Part shown: piece by piece, positions 52,540 through 60,933 of the stretch
Position numbering within the stretch: position 1 is the first letter of the stretch
How the letters are laid out: every line of letters begins with the position of its first letter
From: Wenjunlia tyrosinilytica
GTDB lineage: Bacteria > Actinomycetota > Actinomycetes > Streptomycetales > Streptomycetaceae
Assembly: GCF_014646055.1 (NCBI RefSeq)
Contig: NZ_BMMS01000022.1
Location: forward strand, 264-64,263
DNA: 64,000 nucleotides
Reading direction: 5' to 3'
Position numbers and translations under genes: made by a program
Notes under the pieces: model-generated
Databases searched by the model: none
What the model was told of the DNA's origin: nothing
Seen by the model: the letters and a program-made list of their open reading frames with translations, nothing else

Positions 52540-53364
52540 TCAGAGCTTGCGCGCGACACCTGCGAAGCAAGCGGCTTCGATGTCGGTCACATTGGCGGCG
52601 TCGTCGGGGTCGTCGGGCCGCCATTTGCTGGACGGGACGATGCCGGGCTCGATGAGCTCCCAGCCGTCGAAGAAACGGGATATCTCCTCGCGTGAGCGGA
52701 AGTGCAGCCGTGTCCCGGCGGAGCGGTAGACCTCCGCGACCCTCTCCATGGCCTCCGGCGCGAACTCCCAGGTGGCATGGCTGATCGCCAGGGTGCTTCC
52801 GGAGGCGAGCGCGCCCTTGAGGTGCTCCACGATCTTGTGGGCGCCCTGGTCGTCGCCCACGAAGTGCAGCAGGGCGTTCAGGCTCAGGGCCACGGGCCGG
52901 TCCAGATCGAGTGTGTCGCGCAGTGCCGCGGTGCTCAGGACGGCTTCGGGGTCGGTGACATCGCCCTCGGCGTAGGCGGTGCGGCCCGACGCGTGACTGC
53001 ACAGGAGCGCCTGGGCATGGGCGAGCACGATGGGGTCGTTGTCGGTGTACACGACCCGGCACTCGGGCGCGACGCGCTGCGCCACCTCGTGGAGGTTGGG
53101 CGAGGTGGGAATGCCCGTGCCGATGTCCAGGAACTGCCGCATGCCGCTGCCCGCGAGGAACCGGGTGGCGCGGTGCATGAACTCACGGTTGGCCCGCGCC
53201 GCAACGAGCGCGGCGGGGAAGACGGCCATGACCCGGCCCACCGCTTCCCGGTCGGCGGTGAAGTTCGTCCTGCCGCCGAGGTAGTAGTCGTACATTCGGG
53301 CCGAGTGGGCACGGTCCAACTGGAGATCCATCACAGCGTCCACCGCGGTCTCGTCCTCGCTCAT
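52540..53364 (-). CDS. SAM-dependent methyltransferase (DUF574 type), paralogue 3
   Basis: 274 residues; ATG 53364 preceded by AAGGAG. ARMYDYYLGGRTNFTADREA, QFLDIGTGIPTSPNLHEVAQ, VVYTDNDPIVLAHAQALL and NALLHFVGDDQG match paralogue 1 closely. The start choice removes an upstream low-complexity stretch. Substrate unknown. Third member of the family in the window. Confidence 0.92.
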   Translation of the reverse strand: MSEDETAVDAVMDLQLDRAHSARMYDYYLGGRTNFTADREAVGRVMAVFPAALVAARANREFMHRATRFLAGSGMRQFLDIGTGIPTSPNLHEVAQRVAPECRVVYTDNDPIVLAHAQALLCSHASGRTAYAEGDVTDPEAVLSTAALRDTLDLDRPVALSLNALLHFVGDDQGAHKIVEHLKGALASGSTLAISHATWEFAPEAMERVAEVYRSAGTRLHFRSREEISRFFDGWELIEPGIVPSSKWRPDDPDDAANVTDIEAACFAGVARKL

Positions 53365-53670
53365 CCTTGCTCTCCTTCGACGGTCGTCCGTGGCGTCCGA
53401 TCCCGAACCGCCCGTGCGGAAGCGCTGGTTCAGCAATGCCCGCACCGAGTGTCCAAGATTGAGTTGCCACACGAGTAATCACATCATTACGCTCTGACGT
53501 ACTCCGCGTCGCCTCCAGTAGATGCCGTGGGTCGCGGCGTACGGCACCGGCCTGCGAAGAGACAGGACACTTGTGACGATCGAAGTGCGGACCCCTGCGG
53601 ATCCACGGGACGCCCTGCGCGTGTTATGGGCCCGTACCGCGCCGCCCTGCCGGGCGACGGGGGGCGAGCG

Positions 53671-54255
53671 GTGAACGAGGAGGGCCACGGCTCCGGGAGC
53701 AGGACCTCGCCGCCGCCTCTGCGCAGCAGAAGACTGGCGCTGACCTTCGAGGCCTTCCACGACACCTACCACCGAGGGTGGTTACGGTTCGCGCACCTTC
53801 AGGTGGGCGACGCGGACGCGGCCAGGACCGTCGTCGACCTGCTCTGCGCCCAGCTCGCGGGTGGCTGGTCGCACGCCCTGAAGCAGGGCAATGTCCAGTT
53901 CTACGCCTGGGCCCTGCTCAAGGAGCACATCGCCGCCCGGCTCGAGGAGCGCAACCACCGCGTGGCGCTGGTGGAGACCGCCGCCTTCGCCTCCGCCGTC
54001 ACCCGCATGCTCGATGTGACCGAGGACCGCTTCGCCGTGCTCGAGTGCGGGATATGCCTGTACGGAGCCATCGCCCGCCTGCCGGAGCGCCAGTACGACG
54101 CGGTCGTGCTGCGGTTCGTGCTGGGATACCCGGAGGCGGAGGCCGCCGCCCTTCTCGGTGTGAAGGCATCGACGGTCCGGTCCACCGTGAGTTTCGCCAA
54201 GCGCAGAATGGCCAAGGATCTGGACATCGCTTGGGAAACACAGATCGGAGGCTAG
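53671..54255 (+). CDS. Sigma-70-like (ECF-type) regulator
   Basis: 194 residues from GTG 53671. The N-terminal half (LTFEAFHDTYHRGWLRFAHL, with AARTVVDLLCAQL) is a degenerate sigma region 2. The C-terminal half ARLPERQYDAVVLRFVLGYP with AAALLGVKASTVRSTVSFAKRRM is a clear sigma region 4. Loss of conserved region 2 residues suggests weak or specialised promoter melting. The partner gene follows after 3 bases. No anti-sigma is adjacent. An ATG 45 bases upstream is the alternative start. Confidence 0.86.
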   Translation: MNEEGHGSGSRTSPPPLRSRRLALTFEAFHDTYHRGWLRFAHLQVGDADAARTVVDLLCAQLAGGWSHALKQGNVQFYAWALLKEHIAARLEERNHRVALVETAAFASAVTRMLDVTEDRFAVLECGICLYGAIARLPERQYDAVVLRFVLGYPEAEAAALLGVKASTVRSTVSFAKRRMAKDLDIAWETQIGG

Positions 54256-54258
54256 GAC

Positions 54259-55053
54259 GTGCACGGTACCGACGAGGGCGAGAGAGCCATTGACGCCCTC
54301 CTCGACCAGGCGGAAGTCCTCACCCGCACTTTTGACGACTACGATCCGCAGGCCGCCCGCGAGCGCGCGGTCCTCGCCGCCGACGACCCTCCGGGTCCCC
54401 GCACCCGGCTGGCCGCCCCGGCGCGCTCGGCGTCGGAACACGAGCAGGCCCAGCACGAGCTCGCCCTGGCGTGCGCCCTGATCATCAACGCCCCGCAGGC
54501 CGCCGAGTACCTCGCCCGCCTCGCCGACCGCCGCTACACCGAACCCGAGGGCGCGCTCGTCTTCGCCTGCCTGCTGCAGCTGAGCGGACGCGACGACGCC
54601 GCCCAGTTCTGGTGGCAGTTCGCCGCCGGAGGGGGCAGCCACACCGCCGCCTACTGCCTGTATCTGAACCACCGCCGCTACGCGGAGTTCCGTGACGCGC
54701 GGTACTGGCGCGAGCAGGCCGCACTGCTGTCGGTCCGCCCAGCCCGCCGCGCCGAACGGCCGGAGCGCCGTGACAGCACCCTGCTGCCCGAGGACGTCTG
54801 CAGGGATCTGCTCGCCCGATGCCACCAGGGCCTGCGGCCCACCCTGCCGCCTCAGCTCGAAGCGGTCATCGACCGCCTCCACGTCGACGCGGACGACGAG
54901 GACTTCGGGGCGATCCCCCGCCCGTCCCGCCACCTGGCAGCCGATCTGGCCGCCCGTGCCTCCGAGGGAGCCGGCTCGCCTCGGCAGCGCCGCCTCGGCC
55001 GCTCGGCGACCGCGGGTGCCGCCGGATATTCGAGCGACGAGACATCGGGCTGA
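54259..55053 (+). CDS. Hypothetical helical protein, partner of the sigma-like gene
   Basis: 264 residues from GTG 54259, 3 bases after the sigma-like gene. The centre (LACALIINAPQAAEYLARLA and GALVFACLLQLSGRDDAAQF) looks like helical repeats, possibly TPR-like; AYCLYLNHRRYAEF continues them. No membrane helix. The tight spacing suggests a joint function; it could be the sigma's anti-sigma or co-factor, but that is speculation. Confidence 0.8.
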   Translation: MHGTDEGERAIDALLDQAEVLTRTFDDYDPQAARERAVLAADDPPGPRTRLAAPARSASEHEQAQHELALACALIINAPQAAEYLARLADRRYTEPEGALVFACLLQLSGRDDAAQFWWQFAAGGGSHTAAYCLYLNHRRYAEFRDARYWREQAALLSVRPARRAERPERRDSTLLPEDVCRDLLARCHQGLRPTLPPQLEAVIDRLHVDADDEDFGAIPRPSRHLAADLAARASEGAGSPRQRRLGRSATAGAAGYSSDETSG

Positions 55054-55071
55054 TTGCTAGCTTCCGGTTCC

Positions 55072-55593
55072 ATGGACCCTCTCGCCGAGAAAGACATACG
55101 CGACTGCTTCGTCAACTGCTCCAAGGGCGAGGCGCGCCGTCTCGACCTGCCCAGGGGACTGGCCGAAGTGCCCTGGGAGGACCTGGACTTCCTGGGCTGG
55201 CGGGATCCGGGCGCCCCGGAGCGGGCCTACCTGGTCGCCGAGCGGGACGGGGCGCCGGTCGGAGTGACTCTGCGTGTGCCGCCGGGCGTGCGCAGGAGTC
55301 TGGTCAGGACCACGGTGTGCTCGATCTGCCTCACCGGCCATGTGGCGTCCGGGGTCTGCCTCCTGACCGCGCGCAGGGCCGGGGCCGCGGGCCGCCGGGG
55401 CAACACGGTCGGCTCGTACATGTGCGCCGATCTCGCCTGCTCCCTCTATGTGCGCGGCAGGAAGAAGTCGAAGCTCGTCGTCAGGGCGGACGAGACCCTG
55501 AGCCCGGCGGAGCAGGCCGCCCGCCTGCGGTCGAACCTGGCGTTGTTCCTGGACCGTGTGCTCGACGAGAACGAGTCCGCCGCCTCCGGGTGA
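55072..55593 (+). CDS. FBP-domain zinc protein (fusidic-acid-resistance FusB-like zinc fold)
   Basis: 173 residues; ATG 55072 is chosen as it gives MDPLAEKDIRDCFVN, the usual start. CSICLTGHV and MCADLACSLYV contain four cysteines of a treble-clef zinc site, matching FBP C-terminal proteins that bind elongation factor G. In this fold family, FusB-type proteins free EF-G from fusidic acid; general actinobacterial copies are uncharacterised, so resistance should not be assumed. Confidence 0.88.
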   Translation: MDPLAEKDIRDCFVNCSKGEARRLDLPRGLAEVPWEDLDFLGWRDPGAPERAYLVAERDGAPVGVTLRVPPGVRRSLVRTTVCSICLTGHVASGVCLLTARRAGAAGRRGNTVGSYMCADLACSLYVRGRKKSKLVVRADETLSPAEQAARLRSNLALFLDRVLDENESAASG

Positions 55594-55802
55594 CCCCGCC
55601 GTTCAGCCGTTCACCCGTATCACTCGTGCGGGTGAACCGAGGCCGCCGCCGGCCGCTCGTCCCCGGCACCGCAGGCCTGGCGTCATGGCGTGAACGGGGC
55701 GCTCGAGGGAGGTGGCACGAAGCCGGAGGTGTTCGATCGGGGCAATGGGGGCCGTTAGCGTACGGCCCTCGTTGCACGGCGAACGGTGGAGAGAGATCCG
55801 GC

Positions 55803-56858
55803 ATGCGCGCTTTGGTGATGACCGCTCCGTCACGCGGCTGCGACCGCACGCAGGTCCAGGACGTCCCGGAACCCCGCCCGGGGGCGGGGGAGGTGACGAT
55901 CGACGTCACCCACGCCGGCATCAACTTCCTCGACGTGATGGCCCGGCGCGGTGACGAGGGATACGCCCGCGCGTGGCCCCATGTGCCGGGACTCGAGGTC
56001 GCCGGCACCGTGCGCGAGGTGGGCGACGATGTCACCGGCCTCACGGTCGGGCAGCGGGTGGCCGCGTTCAGCCCGGGCGGCGGCCTGGCGGAGGTAGCGC
56101 TTGCTCGTGCCGCGCTCACGGTTGCCGTGCCGGACCGGGTCCCCTCGCGCATCGCCGCGGCGGCTCCCGTGATGCTCGCGAGCGCGCTCCTGCTGCTGAC
56201 CGACGCGGCCAGATTCCGGCAGGGGGAGAGCGTGCTGGTGCATTCGGCGAGCGGCGGTGTCGGCAGCGCCCTGGCACAGCTGGTACCCGCGCTCGGCGGA
56301 GGGCTGCGCATCGGTACGGTCGGCCGTCCCGAGAAGGTCCTGTCCGCGCGGAACAGCGGGTACGACGTGGCCATCGCGCGCGGCGGCGACCTGGCCGGGG
56401 AGGTCCGAGCGGCGGCGGACGGCGGAGTGGACGTGGTGCTGGACCCCCTGGGCACGAGCATGCTGGACGTCGACCTGGCGGTCACCGCGCCCGGCGGGCG
56501 CATCGTGCTGTTCGGCAACGCCGACGGAGGACGGGAGACCCCGCCCCTGCCCCTCGAACGGCTGATCGGCGGGAACATCGCCATCAGCGGCTTCAGCATC
56601 AGCCGCCTGTCCGCCACGGTGCCAGGACGCGCGGCCGGAGCGCTGCGCCAGGTCCTGGACCTGATCGCCACCGGCCGGCTCGACATCGCGGTGACGGAGG
56701 TCGACTCGCTCGACCGGGTGCCCGAGGTGCACCAACTGCTCGCCGAGGGCCGCGGCAACGGCAAGTACGTCGCACGAACGGGTGCCGAGCGAACGGGAGC
56801 CGAGCGAACGGGAGCCGAGCGAACGGGAGCCGAGCGAACGGGTGCCGAGCGGTCATGA
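55803..56858 (+). CDS. Zinc-free MDR oxidoreductase (quinone-oxidoreductase-like)
   Basis: 351 residues from ATG 55803 (GGAGAG upstream). MRALVMTAPSRGCDRTQVQD, HAGINFLDVMARRG and GLEVAGTVREVG mark an NADPH:quinone reductase-like medium-chain enzyme; HSASGGVGSALAQLVPALG is the nucleotide site. No structural or catalytic zinc ligands. The last 25 residues are five ERTGA-type repeats, a feature foreign to the family (normal length about 325), so the C-terminus has been extended by a repeat. It overlaps the following MFS remnant by 4 bases. Confidence 0.9.
   Translation: MRALVMTAPSRGCDRTQVQDVPEPRPGAGEVTIDVTHAGINFLDVMARRGDEGYARAWPHVPGLEVAGTVREVGDDVTGLTVGQRVAAFSPGGGLAEVALARAALTVAVPDRVPSRIAAAAPVMLASALLLLTDAARFRQGESVLVHSASGGVGSALAQLVPALGGGLRIGTVGRPEKVLSARNSGYDVAIARGGDLAGEVRAAADGGVDVVLDPLGTSMLDVDLAVTAPGGRIVLFGNADGGRETPPLPLERLIGGNIAISGFSISRLSATVPGRAAGALRQVLDLIATGRLDIAVTEVDSLDRVPEVHQLLAEGRGNGKYVARTGAERTGAERTGAERTGAERTGAERS
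56776..56850 (+). repeat. 15-base tandem repeat inside the coding end of the oxidoreductase
   Basis: Five units of GAACGGGAGCCGAGC (first and last read GAACGGGTGCCGAGC). In frame, each adds five residues. Confidence 0.92.
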
Positions 56859-57154
56859 CCGTGCCGGGCCGCCGCGGCGCGCCGCGGTCCACGTGGACCG
56901 TGCCGCGGTGCGCCGCGGTCCACGTGAACCGAATGGCGTCGGCGCGCACGGCCCGCACCGTCGGACCGGCCGGCGGGGCGGAGACCCCGACCGGGGTGCG
57001 TACCTCGGTCTGGACCGGCGGACCGTCCTGCGTGGCGGCCGTGCTCCTGCTCACCGCCGCCCTCCCGAAGCTGCTGTCGTACGACGCCCGCACCGACGAG
57101 CACGCCGAGCGCCTGCGCGCGTTCCGGGCCGCGGACACGGATCGCACCGGATGA
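56855..57154 (+). pseudogene. Open frame carrying a truncated MFS transporter C-terminus
   Basis: A 99-residue frame starting in ATGA overlap with the previous gene. Its first half derives from direct repeats of GCCGCGGTCCACGTG and is not like any family. From about residue 45, GGPSCVAAVLLLTAALPKLL followed by YDARTDEHAERLR is the last helix and tail of an MFS_3-type transporter; compare GGLACVVAMLLLTA with VRYDAR in the intact transporter at 45008. It is best seen as a remnant fused by rearrangement. Confidence 0.6.
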
Positions 57155-57205
57155 TCGAGGGCGCTTGACCATGACACGGTGTGAGGCCGTGGACTGGGAG
57201 GCGTC

Positions 57206-58030
57206 ATGTTCAACATCGGAGACTTCGCCAAGCACGGCCGGGTGTCGGTGCGCATGCTGCGCCACTACGACGCCATCGGTCTGCTGCGCCCCGCCCATGT
57301 CGATCCGGTCAGCGGCTACCGCTTCTACGAAGCGGGCCAGCTCGCCCGGCTCAACCGCGTCATCGCCCTCAAGGACCTCGGCTTCACCCTCGAACAGGTG
57401 CAGACGATCCTCGACGAGCAGGTGAGCGTGGAGGAACTGCGGGGGATGCTGCGGCTGCGGCGCGCGCAGCTCGAGATGGCGATCGCGGCGGACGCCACGC
57501 GGTTGGCCCGGGTCGAGGCGAGGCTCCACACGATCGAGAGTGAGGGCGACATGCCTGTCGACGACGTTGTGGTCAAGCGCATTCCAGCCGTCCGGGTCGC
57601 CGAGCTGACCGGCACGGCAGCGGGCTACGGGCCCGAGGACATCGGCCCCGTCGTCCAGCCCCTCTACGAGGAGCTGTGCCGACGGCTGGCCGACGCGGGC
57701 GTGACCCGCACGGGGTCGAACATCGCCTACTACGAGGACTCCCCGCGGGGGGACGAGACGATCGTGGTGCACGCCGGTGTGACGGTCGCGGCCGAACCCG
57801 GGACCGGCCAGGGCTTCGAGATCGTGGACCTGCCCGCGATCGACAGTGCCGCCACCATCGTCCACCGCGGCTCCATGGAGAAGGTCATGCCCACCGTCCA
57901 GGCGCTCGCGCGCTGGATCGACACCAATGGGTACCGCTCCGCGGGGTACGCACGTGAGCTCTACCTCGATGTCATGGGCAGTCCCGACACCTGGGTGACC
58001 GAGCTCCAGGAGCCGGTCCAGCCGGTCTGA
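57206..58030 (+). CDS. MerR-family regulator with GyrI-like effector domain
   Basis: 274 residues from ATG 57206 (GGGAGG upstream). FNIGDFAKHGRVSVRMLRHY and SGYRFYEAGQLARLNRV are the MerR HTH and wing; a coiled-coil helix follows, then a GyrI-like domain (about 125-274; PAVRVAELTGTAAGYG and RELYLDVMGSPDTWVTELQ) that in BmrR/TipA relatives binds drugs. Expected to activate a promoter on ligand binding; the target may be a nearby transporter, possibly the one now truncated upstream. Confidence 0.92.
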   Translation: MFNIGDFAKHGRVSVRMLRHYDAIGLLRPAHVDPVSGYRFYEAGQLARLNRVIALKDLGFTLEQVQTILDEQVSVEELRGMLRLRRAQLEMAIAADATRLARVEARLHTIESEGDMPVDDVVVKRIPAVRVAELTGTAAGYGPEDIGPVVQPLYEELCRRLADAGVTRTGSNIAYYEDSPRGDETIVVHAGVTVAAEPGTGQGFEIVDLPAIDSAATIVHRGSMEKVMPTVQALARWIDTNGYRSAGYARELYLDVMGSPDTWVTELQEPVQPV

Positions 58031-58048
58031 CCCGGCACGGAGGAGGGG

Positions 58049-58993
58049 TCAGCGGCTTCGTCCCCGACGGCGGGGTGGTTCGCTTCCGCCGTCGAGACTC
58101 TTCACCCGCTCGGCGGCCTCGCGTGCGCGGTCGCGTCGGCGCTCGGCCTCGTGTCCGGCCTGCTGGGCCCGGGTACGGGCCGAGCGCTCCGCCTTTCCGG
58201 CGTCCGGCAGCTCCTCCTTGGCCCGCTGCAACCGCTCGGTGAGCTCGTCGACGCGGGCCTCGGCCGCGCGGCGCCGGTCCACCGTCTCGGCCAGCTCGAG
58301 CTCGGCGGCCTCGGCCTCCCGTTCCGCCTCCTCGGCGGTGCGCTCGAGCTCCGCGGCCTCGGCCTCCGCCCTGGCCTGCTGCCTCGCGCGCCGGGCCGCC
58401 TCCTCCCGGTCGTCCCTGTCCCCGGCCCTGCTGTCTCCGGCACTCTTGGCCCGGCCGCTCCTTTCCCGGTCCTTCTTCTCCTTCCTGTCCTTGGACGGGC
58501 GCAGCGGGTGGACGGTGGCGCTCTCGCCCACCGGGCCGAACCCGGACGGAGGGGTGAGGGACGTGGTCAGGCGGCCGCTCGCCACCTGGCGGGCGGCGTC
58601 CGGGTCGGCCAGCGCGGCGTGCAGGGTGGCCTCGACCTCCCGCAGGACGTTCTCACCCACCGGCCGTCCCGCCTGCTCGGCGAGCTTTCTGGCCTGCTCC
58701 GACAGCATGGACACCACCCGCCTCTGCTGTCGGGTCAGCTCACGCAGCTGGTCCCCGTCGAGCTCCCGATGGGCCCGGCGCAGCTGCTCGCCCAGGCCGA
58801 GGAACGCCTGGATCTGGTCGCGGTCGTGGCGGGTGAGGAGATTGGTGACCCAGGCGGCGATGGTGGGGCGGCGCAGGGCGCGGATCCTGGCGGCCTCCCC
58901 ACGAGGGGCGGACTTGGCGGCCCGGTCGCGGTCAGCGGTGAAGTCGTCCGGAGGGCGTGTGTACAGCCCCTCGGCGACGTCCTCCCAACCCAT
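58049..58993 (-). CDS. Coiled-coil conserved actinobacterial protein
   Basis: 314 residues; ATG 58993, with no strong ribosome site (possibly leaderless, or GTG 59038). The N-terminal 130 residues are alpha-helical (FTADRDRAAKSAPRGEAAR, RHDRDQIQAFLGLGEQL). The C-terminal half is a long Ala/Glu/Arg-rich coiled coil (AEAEAAELERTAEEAEREAE) ending in basic tail RRRGRSR. Such proteins are common and uncharacterised in streptomycetes; a scaffold or DNA-linked role is possible. Confidence 0.82.
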   Translation of the reverse strand: MGWEDVAEGLYTRPPDDFTADRDRAAKSAPRGEAARIRALRRPTIAAWVTNLLTRHDRDQIQAFLGLGEQLRRAHRELDGDQLRELTRQQRRVVSMLSEQARKLAEQAGRPVGENVLREVEATLHAALADPDAARQVASGRLTTSLTPPSGFGPVGESATVHPLRPSKDRKEKKDRERSGRAKSAGDSRAGDRDDREEAARRARQQARAEAEAAELERTAEEAEREAEAAELELAETVDRRRAAEARVDELTERLQRAKEELPDAGKAERSARTRAQQAGHEAERRRDRAREAAERVKSLDGGSEPPRRRGRSR

Positions 58994-59063
58994 AAGGGCA
59001 TCGTCGCACTGTTTGTTCTGATATCTGCGGTGCGGCACTGCTCCGGCACGGCGGGATGCACGG

Positions 59064-59909
59064 TCATGGGCCGCAGGAGCGCAGCTCGTGGGCGCAGTAC
59101 AGGTCCTTGGCCAGCTGGTCGAGCACGGCCCCGGCCTGCTCGCTCAGGTACTGGTGGCCGCCTGGGAACAGATGCGGTGAGGCTGGGGAGGTCACCAGAT
59201 CCTTCCACGCGGCCAGTTGCTCGAAGCTGACGACGGGGTCGGTCGCGCCGCCGTACAGCGCCAGCTCCACTGCCAGCGGCGCCTCGTCGCGGTGCCGGTG
59301 CTGGAGAACGAGGAGAAGGTCGGCGAGGAGCGGGGTGTAGGCGGTGGCGAGCAGGCCGGGATTGTGGAGGCGCACCTCGGGAATGGGGCCGAGGATGTCG
59401 GTGAGAGCGGCCGCTCCGCTCAGCACGCGGGCGGCCATGGAGACACCGAACGACCCCACGTGCGGGGCGGGCAGCGCTGACAGGGCGAGCAGGATCGGCT
59501 GCCGACGCCCTTGGCGGCGCAGCGCGCGGGCGGTCTCGAAGGCCAGTAGGGCGCCGATGCTGTGGCCGAACAGGGCGAAGGGCCGCTCGTCGCGCCTGCC
59601 GGCCCCGTGCTCCCCGTGCTCCCCATGCAGGAGATCCGCCAGTGCCGCGGTCAGGCGGCGGGGGTCGGTGATGGACGGCCGACCGGCTCGGGAGCCACGT
59701 CCGGGCAGGTGGACGGCGTACACCTCGACGCCGGGCCCGAGACGGGCCGCCCAGTTCTGGTAGTACTCCGGACCCGTGCCGCCCGGAGGGAAGCAGTACA
59801 GCCGGAAGTCGGCGTCGGGGCGAGGGATGAAGGCGGCGAGGCAGGGCCGGTCCGTCACGGGGACGCCGTCGATGTCGTGGCCCGTCTCCCGGCCCGTCTC
59901 CCCGTCCAT
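59064..59909 (-). CDS. Type II thioesterase-like alpha/beta hydrolase
   Basis: 281 residues if started at ATG 59909; GTG 59858 or GTG 60011 are alternatives, and the region between them encodes Asp/Thr/Arg-rich repeats. LYCFPPGGTGPEYYQNWA is the oxyanion region, FALFGHSIGALLAFETAR has the Ser nucleophile, and PGGHQYLSEQ the catalytic His, as in GrsT/RifR-type editing thioesterases. They free mis-loaded carriers in polyketide or peptide synthetases. No such cluster is adjacent, apart from the distant Pls gene. Confidence 0.9.
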   Translation of the reverse strand: MDGETGRETGHDIDGVPVTDRPCLAAFIPRPDADFRLYCFPPGGTGPEYYQNWAARLGPGVEVYAVHLPGRGSRAGRPSITDPRRLTAALADLLHGEHGEHGAGRRDERPFALFGHSIGALLAFETARALRRQGRRQPILLALSALPAPHVGSFGVSMAARVLSGAAALTDILGPIPEVRLHNPGLLATAYTPLLADLLLVLQHRHRDEAPLAVELALYGGATDPVVSFEQLAAWKDLVTSPASPHLFPGGHQYLSEQAGAVLDQLAKDLYCAHELRSCGP

Positions 59910-60259
59910 CTCTCGGTCCGTGTCTCGGTCCGTGTCTCGCCCCGGTGACGTCGATGGATCGCTGGACGGACCGCACAACGGGTCTGGCGCAGCCACAGGC
60001 ACACACTCCACGGCAGGAACTGTCAGGCGCTACGGGACACAACCGCCGGGCCAGCCCACGGGACACCGAGCGGCACGGCGGATCACCCGGACGGCTCCGC
60101 GGACCGGCGAGCGTCGGCCCGAGGACCACGAACCCGAGCGCCACGAGAAAGGCGGAGAATTTCTGGGGAGCCATGTAGAGAACATGCCGCCCGCTCCGAC
60201 GTCCCCCGCGAAAGGCGGCCGCACCGGGCGCCGGAACAGCGAGTACAGGGAGTTCCACG

Positions 60260-60820
60260 ATGAGGAAGATCCACGCTTTCTTCGTGACGACCGCCGACGG
60301 GTACTACGAGGGCCCCAACGGGGAGTTCGACTGGCCGGTCGTCGACGACGAGTTCAACGAGCTCGCGATCGAGCAGCTGGACGCGGCCGGCACGCTGATG
60401 TTCGGCCGGGTCACCTACGAGGTCATGGCGCAGTACTGGCCGACACCGCAGGCGCTCCAGGACGACCCGCGGGTCGCCTCCCGCATGAACGGCCACCCCA
60501 AGATCGTTGTCTCGACGTCGCTCGACAAGCCCGAGTGGGAGAACACCCGGCTCATCAACGGCAATGTCGTCGAGGAGATCAAGGAGCTGAAGGACCAGCC
60601 CGGCAAGGACGTCGTGATCATGGGAAGCTCGTCGCTGACCGCGAGCCTGGTGCGGGAGGGGCTCGTCGACGAGATCCGGATCATGGTGAACCCGGTGATC
60701 CTCGGCGCTGGAAAGTCCCTCTTCAGGACCGCCGAGGAGCGGATCGGCCTGAAGCTGCTGAACACCAGGACGCTGCGCTCGGGCAATGTCCTGCTGACCT
60801 ACGAGCCCGTCACGGCGTAG
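60260..60820 (+). CDS. Dihydrofolate reductase/RibD-like protein
   Basis: 186 residues from ATG 60260. RKIHAFFVTTADGYYEGPNG and TLMFGRVTYEVMAQYW with VVIMGSSSLTASL and LGAGKSLF match the RibD C-terminal (DHFR-like) family found in many actinobacteria as stand-alone enzymes of unknown substrate. NADPH binding is expected at the GSSSL loop. Confidence 0.9.
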   Translation: MRKIHAFFVTTADGYYEGPNGEFDWPVVDDEFNELAIEQLDAAGTLMFGRVTYEVMAQYWPTPQALQDDPRVASRMNGHPKIVVSTSLDKPEWENTRLINGNVVEEIKELKDQPGKDVVIMGSSSLTASLVREGLVDEIRIMVNPVILGAGKSLFRTAEERIGLKLLNTRTLRSGNVLLTYEPVTA

Positions 60821-60933
60821 CGTCCCGAGTCCGATCCGGCCGGCCGCTCCGGACCGCGCCGGACCGCCCCGGACCGGCCGCGCCGGACCCCTGGGACGAT
60901 GGAACGGCGCCGTCGAGGAGGGATCATCGACCC

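Noticed and set aside
55072-55593. Fusidic acid resistance gene
   Set aside because: The zinc fold is shared with FusB-type proteins, but similar proteins are widespread in actinobacteria without a resistance role.
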